This document shows positions 56,670 through 64,000 of a stretch of 64,000 nt of DNA, piece by piece. The stretch is from Aspidapion aeneum. Taxonomy: Eukaryota > Arthropoda > Insecta > Coleoptera > Brentidae. The notes beneath the pieces were generated by a model. That model saw only the letters and a list, made by a program, of their open reading frames with translations, was not told where the DNA came from and ran no database searches. Each line of letters opens with the position of its first letter. Position 1 is the first letter of the stretch. The DNA lies in NCBI GenBank assembly GCA_963576565.1, contig OY755038.1, forward strand, positions 178,180,438 to 178,244,437, written 5' to 3'. The position numbers and the translations under genes are program-made.

Positions 56670-58180
56670 ACTACTGTATAGAGTAAGTCCAACTACAGCA
56701 AAATGGTAATAACACATTATAAAACAGTCTTTTGAAAAAAAGAAAGTAAGCTCTGATGATAATTGCATAAAAATTATATTTTATTTAAACAGGATAAGAA
56801 GATTACAGTAAGTTAGCAAAGAAACAAATGTACTAAATCTTTTGGTTACCATGATATTTACGCACGCAAGTTATTATATTGCTACGACTACATTATAGAA
56901 TCTCTGTGTGTAAATAACTTAAAACTTTTGAGATTCAGGACTATTTACATATGCTAAGAATATCCTGGATGTATGTATCTATCCAACATTTTCATGGAAC
57001 GAAAAGAAAAACAAAAGAATACTGTAAATGAAAAAAAATTCAAATTATCTGTATACTAACTCAATTCGCAGTCAAAACTGTGAAATAGTTTGATTAACTG
57101 TGCAGAGAAAACTTAACTGAAAAATTATAGAACTCTATGCATATAATAGCATAGCTAAGAAAGCATTGTGTTATTAGCACTTTTCAAAAAAAAAACATAC
57201 AGTAAAAAGTACGGAGTAGGCCTGGCAAATAGACCTTTCTTTTGGGCTACTTTTTGTTAGCAGTTGATAAAGATCACTATGATAAAAAAAAATTACATTA
57301 ACAGATAAAACAAATCAAAATTATCGAACGAACATTTTCACATATCTTTGAAATCTTAACATGGACAAAAAAAAAATACTAACCAATAGGTTTAAGTTTT
57401 AGTAGTTGTTTTAAATAAAAATTAGGGTTTAATGCTCAAATGACACATTTAAGGTTAACAAAAATAGAAACAAAAGGTCTTAATTACTTCATGGTATAAT
57501 TTATAAAAATGAAATATAGTTTTAAAAACAAAATGATAGATAGAAATTTATGTAAGCTATTTTCAGTACCTCACTGTATACGCGGGTTTATTGTGTAACA
57601 CTGTAAATTACTCATTTTTTAACGTTTTACACGACGTGGTAGAAACTCATTGTTTTGCCAATATACTTATATATTAACTTAGTAGCAAAATTTTAAGAAC
57701 AAGAATGATCTAGATCTTACGAAAATGTACTGGTCAACTATAGAAAGTTTTTATGAAAAACTTTATATCATATAGATATCAAAATACCAATTTTTTTTTT
57801 TAGTTTGTAAATAAAAATCTTATATATATTTTTTAATTTAACGCACAAAAATCGTCACATGTGATATGATTACGAGAATATTAGGAATAATGTACATAAG
57901 CCATTATTTTCTAGATTTAGCTGGTCAACTCAAAAATAACCGACCGACCTTAATGAAATTTAAATCAAGGAACTGCATTTCTCACTATAGATCTTGTTTG
58001 AAAAATATAAATATAAACCTTAGTATTCCTAAATGAAACGTCAAAAATTGTACCCCCGTGAGCTTTCAAGCTACCCACGGAAAAGTATGAGAGAAACAAA
58101 ACTTTTTTTCACGAAAGCTTGTTTGATCTATAAATACAATATCATAGTTCAGTAAAAAGATACCGTAAAGTTAAATGTGA
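56670..58180. other. No gene seen; fragment of the 183-bp repeat
   Basis: AT-rich. Near 58,055-58,135, gagctttcaagctacccacg and following bases match the inverse of the 24,241 repeat. Confidence 0.5.
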
Positions 58181-58190
58181 ATAGATGCGT

Positions 58191-58359
58191 CAGACGCGGA
58201 TCTACAGGAGGGTAAAAAAAAGGTGAAATTTCCCTCCCAAATCTTAAAATATATTTGTTTTGGACACACATAATACACTGGTCTGGACAATATGCAAAAT
58301 AGTTTTATGCAATATTTATTATAATATTTCCTTCCCCAAATAAAATAGATACGCCACTG
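58191..58359. mobile_element. hAT MITE, decayed 8-bp TSD
   Basis: Ends CAGACGCGGATCTA and tagatacgccactg (hAT tip CAGTGGCGTATCTA when inverted) are flanked by agatgcgt (58,183-58,190) and ttatgcgt (58,360-58,367), 6 of 8 matching. Non-coding. Confidence 0.72.
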
Positions 58360-58367
58360 TTATGCGT

Positions 58368-59709
58368 ACGGACCAACGAAAAGAGGCTCTTTACGAAACG
58401 TTTTTTTTCCAGATGTGTTTATGTTAAAAATTCCAGACTATTTCTTGGTGTCTACTTTCACGCACAAAGAATGCTATATTCTCTATTTTGTATGAATAAA
58501 GAGGACCCTTTAGAAATGCGCACGTTGTGTTTTATAATTATGTTTAGCCAGATGTTTCAAATGGTCTTTTAACAGATTTATCGGTTTACAAGTGGATTAT
58601 ACTTGGAAATAAGAGACCAAAAAATATGAAATTAAATAACGGTTTTTTTCTTTCGAAACCTTTCTTGGATATTTAGAAAAAAAATACAGCCTAAATAAAA
58701 AAAAATTTTACCATACTTAAATTGATTCAAGCAAATATACAGGGTATCTTTTTGCAACGGTATTTGCAATAATTTTCAAAAGTTGATTTAGTTTTTCAAA
58801 ATAGTTTATTTGCTTGAAGCAGTAGACTTTATCACTAACTAAGTCGTTCAAATAATTTATGTCTCATTTCCGTACTACTAATCCTATCTAATGATTATTA
58901 ACCAAAGGGTTTTACTTTTGTTGTTTGATTTTAATTAATTTTATAATTAAGTTAGCTTATTGGTTATGTATAACCTAAATTTCCATATTTCCATATTGCG
59001 TTTTCTTTTTAACCAGTTTTTAATTATTAAATGGGAATTATGATATATTTATTTTAATAATTATTATTTATGCTAAATAATATTATTTTTAAGATTATGT
59101 ATAAAATTATTACTAACTCAAAATACGCGAGTTTTTTATTTTAGGAAAAATATCAAATACCTTTATCTAATTTCAAAGGTCAAGTCAAATTTAGAAAAAT
59201 AGATTGATTTATCATTATCTTTGGTTAAATTTTCGAAACAATTATTAGTACTTCTCCTATATAGTATGGAAAAGGAACTGCTAAGCAATCTTTTTAGGTT
59301 TTGGTGTTTTGGTGTAAACCTACATATTACATCAAACATGGTACTTTGATCTTATCGAATTTATTTATTTAAATTGTTTATATTTTTAGTTATTTAAAAT
59401 ATGCTACTTAATTTTGTATATCTTTTTAATAAAAATCAATAATGTACATGACATGACCTGTAAACTTGGTCTTTTTAATAAAAATTACACGAAAATATCT
59501 TCTAGCTTCAAACTAATCAAAACGATTTCACTGTTATAACAAATTATCGCTTTAAAACAAGTAAAAAGGGTTAAGAAAAATCTTTACTGTGTTAGGACAT
59601 TGATTTGTGGCTTTCTTCAGCCTTATGCAATAAAAATGCTATTAGATTATGTTTTTTCCAAAAATTACTGTATGGCTTTACAAAATATTATTTCATTTAA
59701 GACATAGTC
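58368..59709. other. No gene seen
   Basis: AT-rich. A lone MITE-like tip, tacagggtatc, is at about 58,739 without a partner. Confidence 0.45.
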
Positions 59710-59719
59710 GATAGCACCA

Positions 59720-59942
59720 ATACATTTGTTAAATCGATCTTCTTTCTGTCAAACAAATGTATTGTAAACTGGAGACCTTGGGAAAATAAAAGTAGTGGAA
59801 GACCACAAATGAGATGGGCGGACGATTTGAAGAAACATGCGGGAACTAGATGGATGAACACGGCGTCATACAGGAAAGAGTGGAAGATATTGAAGGAGGC
59901 CTATATCCAAAGATGGATCGAAGAAGGCTAAATAAATAGATA
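59720..59942 (+). mobile_element. 5'-truncated RTE-like LINE tail, 10-bp TSD
   Basis: Flanked by gatagcacca at 59,710-59,719 and 59,943-59,952. The frame at 59,762-59,930 reads NWRPWENKSSGRPQMRWADD, then LKKHAGTRW and YIQRWIEEG before TAA, which are late blocks of RTE/Jockey-type Pol. The tail is aaataaatagatagata. At its start, aatacatttgtt and its exact inverse (59,719-59,730, 59,752-59,763) form a 12-bp hairpin. Confidence 0.8.
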
Positions 59943-59952
59943 GATAGCACCA

Positions 59953-62583
59953 TTCTTTTTAAAAGGTAATGAATGTACTGTTAAAATTACCAATGTAAAA
60001 CTTGTTTAATTACCGTGCGAATAAATACCTAACTCAAAAATTACTGTCAAAAAATTATGCTTTCTGTCTACTGTGTTCTGTGGTAACTTGTGAATGTCAC
60101 ACACATTATGCACAGAAAAATGAGATCTTCACTCTTGTTATTAGACAATAAAACTAGTGGTAGTTTAATAATGTTTAATTACAACTTGCGCAATGTCAAT
60201 CATTGCTCCCCCTGGTGGCGTTTAGTGTAAAATACAGATGATAAAGTAAAATATTCCTACAAGGACTTTATAAATAAAAATTTTGACTCGATCTAAAATA
60301 TGTACTGAGATAAACGCTTATGGGCAGTTCTCAATAGGTAATATAGCCCTTTCTTAAGTTTAGTTAACGTGTTTTGACTTTTAAGTTAATTGGTGGATAA
60401 TTTATTTATTTTTTCAGTAAAGTTATTATTCAGTACAATGACATACGAATAAAAAAAATAGGATGAAACAGTCTCTAAATAAGTTGTGTTTTAAGATGGA
60501 AACTAGTAAACCGATATGAATGCCATTTTTATTTTTTCTACAAAAAGGTTTAGTTTTCTGTTAGGTTAACGTTTTGATTTTTGAAAATATGAAAAATAAC
60601 GTACATTTTTCGCTAAAGGTTCATATTGCTTTGATTTAAAATAGGTCGAATTTTCTTAATATCCTTTCTTAGGATATAACTTTAGATTTTTTTCGAAAAA
60701 AAATAGGTCTTCAAAGTTAGACATGTACCAAATTTTAATGTTGACAAAGATCAGTATTTTTTTTCATAATATGAGCTTTTTATCAAACTCCTTAATCATT
60801 TTTCCCTTTCTACATCATGGTTTTAATTAACATAAATAGTTAATTACCTAATTACTTCGCATGTAGCGGATCAATTCCTTTAAGGGCAAAGATAATGATC
60901 TCTCTTTAAGCAAAACAATTTTATTGTGATTTTTCCCAAAATATTTTTATTATGCTACATCTACATAATACCCTAAGAAGAGACGATAAACTAGTTTACG
61001 ACTTTACGGCCAAAACTTAAAAGTTTTTGGTCCGGACAATTTAGTAGGCTCTACCGGAATCATAGAAAATTGAATGAAGGGTTCTACACTAGGTTTTTCC
61101 ATTTCATAATATTTAATTAGGTACACCATTTTACAAAAATGGCTTGACAATAACTTACGATAATAAACGACAATATACTTTTTGATTTGATTAAAAATAT
61201 TATGAAACGAAATTCACTTGATTACCTACATGTTAGTGAAAGAAAATAAGTAAAATAGAGTCTCTCTCAAAAAAACCAAAAAAATATACAGGAGGTTTTT
61301 ACATTTACCTCACTTTACTTAAAAGCTGTGAATTTGCAGATAGTGCTGATAATATCCAACTTAAGAAAAAAAATCAAATTTTCTTTTATGAAAAGAATAA
61401 GAAAATTATAAAGCAAAAATAGTTCGACAGGTACGTCGTTTTAAAGAATGCTATGTTTTGTAACACAAAACGTAAAAAAAAAATATTTTTAATTTGGTAA
61501 TAATTGTATAGAATCGATCTCAGCTGTGGCTACTTTTATTTAGTCCATGGTTTTAACAAATTAGTGCTTTAAAAATGTTGAAAGATTTACTTGTGGACCT
61601 TATAATAAAGAAATTTCTCATAATCGACAAAGTTGTTACTGAGATACAAAGAAATCAGTCACGTTTATTTTCCAAAAAGAAACTTGTGTGTAATTTGAAA
61701 AAAAAATACATTTTCAAAATCTGGAAATATAAAAATATAAAATTTGAAAATACTTCGTGGTTGCTTACTGTCAGTTTGAACTTGTGGTAATACTCAATCA
61801 TATATGTATGATATAGAGAGTACAAAAATGACAACAAAAAAAAACATCTATCACATATTCTATAAAATATATTGCTAGTAGCTAGGTCTGTTTTTTGAGT
61901 TTATCCTGACCAGACACAGTCCTGTAGCACAAATTTATGAGAGATGAAATTGCCATAATGATTGCAAATAGACTATAGCAGAGCTATGCTACCCACGCTT
62001 GCATGGAAAAAGTAGTTAGAAATTATAAATTTTAAAGTTATGATGCAATATCAATGGAAAATTACTTGAGATTAATTAATTACACCATTGTGGATACTTA
62101 GACGGTCAAATAATTTGGCTTAGGTACTTTTTGCCAAATGAAGTTTTAGCTATTAAACAAACAATAAAACCAAAATAAAGTAGAAATATCGATATCTACG
62201 AAGAAAAATACTTATAAAAACAATGTTATAATGACTTAACATAAATTTTTGTATTATTTAAACAAAAAATGTTATTAAATATTAATAAAAAAATGTTTAG
62301 TGGTTTAAAAAAACAAAAAAAAACTGTTATTAATGTAATAAAATAAATAAAAAATATCCTCCCTTAGTTATATTTGACGGGGGTCTTCAAAAAAAATCAG
62401 TGGTTTATCAGATAAAGGGTTGGCAATTATTGTTTTAGCCAACTAATCAAAAATAAAGAGTTGCAATGGACTCCTTTTTTGTGTTTTTAAAAGATTCTTA
62501 AAAAATTCAGCTAGAAAAACAAAAGCTTAAGGAGCTTTTAGAATTTCGTCAAAATAGGCTTTTAATGGCAAGAGAATGATAAG
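59953..62583. other. No gene seen
   Basis: AT-rich. The small frames at 61,575-61,837 on both strands have no recognisable content. Confidence 0.45.
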
Positions 62584-63203
62584 TTTAATGAGACTTTATT
62601 TTAACAACACTGTGCTACAATTAAGACAAAATAATGGACTTTTTTATCCATTTTGTTTAAATAATGTTTTGATGGAACAATTTTAAAAGTTTACCAACGA
62701 ATTTTGGAGTTATAACTCAAATCTAGAGTTCAGTAAAGCTTTATTAAGGCAAAAGGTTGAACCAATCGCATGCTGGAGAATCCGTCCTCCAGATAGAAAT
62801 GGAGAGCATTTTATTTGCTGGCATATTTGGATAATATTTAAACTTAACTTTTCAATAAAAAATATTCTACCAATTTATCTTGATCATATATCAATAGAAA
62901 AATTGTCATGACATTGACATTTTCCTTGTATTTACTGTTTCAAGGACAAAAAAATATTCAAAAATATTAAAAAATTCATAAAGTAATTGCAACACAGATT
63001 ATAACGTTAGTAAATTAAACAACGAAAAACAGTTATGGCATATCTTCCAACAAATTAGTTTTGGTTTTCAAAAACTAGACAAGACTATTTCTTTTTAAAC
63101 GAACAATTTTACAAAAATTTCCTTTAGTTTTTTCCAACAAAATACTACCAATGGGTTAACTAAAGTACTACGGGGTTTTCTCAAACTTTCAACATAACAT
63201 TTT

Positions 63204-63355
63204 CACAAATTTTCCAAAATTTTTTCACAAATTTTCCAAAATTTTTTCACAAATTTTCCAAAATTTTTTCACAAATTTTCCAAAATTTTTTCACAAATTT
63301 TCCAAAATTTTTTCACAAATTTTCCAAATTTTTTTTTTTACAAATTTTCCAAAAA
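63204..63355. repeat. 22-bp minisatellite, about 7 copies
   Basis: cacaaattttccaaaatttttt repeats with a strict 22-bp period from 63,204. The last units drift in T-run length. Confidence 0.92.
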
Positions 63356-63385
63356 CTAAATTACCCTGAACTACTGGCACCACTT

Positions 63386-63609
63386 TGTAACAGGCGGCCA
63401 GTGTGTGACAGTTGTACTGTCACCTCAAGTGGCCAAGGCTTAAATGTTGTAAGCTACCAACTTAGGCTACAACTTATATAAATTATAAAAAGATTAAATG
63501 TTACTATATGTTATTAAATTTACACGATCTCGAAAGGGAATTTGACGGTTCTTGGAGGAAAAGTATGCTATAAACGTTTTTCTCAAATGTATAACTAATG
63601 TAGGATAAT
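63386..63609 (-). repeat. LTR fragment identical to the start of 41,641
   Basis: 224 bp matching 41,641-41,864 with one visible substitution. It begins precisely at the LTR tip TGTAAC and ends abruptly where LINE sequence begins. Confidence 0.88.
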
Positions 63610-63874
63610 TCTGGGCACGAGGGAAATGAGGCCGCGGACCAGGCAGCGAGGGAAGCGGCATCTGCCGAATTTTTCGGCCCCGAACCAGCCCTGGGCATAT
63701 CATATAATGCTGCTAAATTAACCATATTGGGATGGATGGAGGACAGCTTCCAACAATACTGGATGAATATACCAGAACTGGCACACTCTAAAGAGTTCAT
63801 TAAAGGACCTTGTCAGAGGAGAGCCAGAAATATCATTGGACTTACCAGACATGAGATCCGTATAGTGACAGGAC
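63608..63874 (+). pseudogene. LINE RNase H C-terminal fragment
   Basis: The frame starts at the LTR junction with SGHEGNEAADQAAREAAS, the end of the RNase H domain with its final His and Asp. It then reads GPEPALGISYNAAK, HSKEFIKGP and IIGLTRHEIRIVTGL, which in related LINEs leads to LTGH and the zinc knuckle. It stops at the duplication junction, so neither end is natural. It resembles the LINEs at 7.9 and 36.6 kb but is another family member. The opposite-strand frames are shadows. Confidence 0.8.
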
Positions 63875-64000
63875 TTTAATGAGACTTTATTTTAACAACA
63901 CTGTGCTACAATTAAGACAAAATAATGGACTTTTTTATCCATTTTGTTTAAATAATGTTTTGATGGAACAATTTTAAAAGTTTACCAATGAATTTTGGAG
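63875..64000. repeat. Second copy of 62,584-62,709
   Basis: 126 bp up to the window end, with one visible substitution, offset by 1,291 bp. It may continue past the window. No coding sequence. Confidence 0.92.

Overview
The window reads as non-coding, AT-rich DNA of a large arthropod (most likely insect) genome. The evidence is indirect: long intron-like low-complexity tracts, a TATA box plus TCAGT initiator at arthropod spacing, and a repeat content typical of insects (R4/Dong-, RTE- and RNase H-bearing LINEs, BEL/Pao and Mag-type Gypsy elements, pogo, hAT and mariner-type MITEs). I recognise no intact host gene, no tRNA or rRNA gene, and nothing bacterial. I cannot name the species.

Layout. 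1-2.3 kb holds a foldback-derived repeat interrupted by a tandem array of 269-bp units, each carrying a hammerhead-ribozyme-like fold, followed by a 132-bp satellite. 2.4-2.9 kb has a core promoter and a LINE endonuclease fragment. 3.0-6.0 kb is a decayed minus-strand Gypsy element. 7.1-9.2 kb has a TIR element with 10-bp target duplications and a 5'-truncated LINE with a 13-bp target duplication. 9.9-15.7 kb is MITEs and an LTR fragment. 16.6-22.9 kb is a TA-flanked DNA transposon with long imperfect TIRs and a two-exon ORF, invaded by a pogo element that itself contains a MITE. A second, shorter and more decayed copy lies at 31.2-34.1 kb. 24.7-28.9 kb is an R4-type LINE sitting in the (TA)n tail of an RTE fragment, the pair flanked by one 11-bp duplication. 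35-38 kb is a tandem duplication split by a LINE. 39.8-41 kb is an old BEL remnant. 41.6-49.7 kb is a 1.28-kb LTR and its internal 3' edge, invaded by a complete but dead BEL/Pao element (two LTRs, 5-bp target duplication). 50-64 kb is A/T-rich sequence with short LINE and hAT fragments, ending in a mosaic of LTR and LINE pieces and a 1.29-kb-period duplication.

Nothing here works as a pathway. The order of events can be read from the nesting: foldback element, then ribozyme array; TA/TIR element, then pogo, then MITE; RTE tail, then R4; LTR element, then BEL. The most unusual item is the ribozyme-bearing tandem array, which seems to have been inserted as a block of about 2.9 units with its own 8-bp target duplication.
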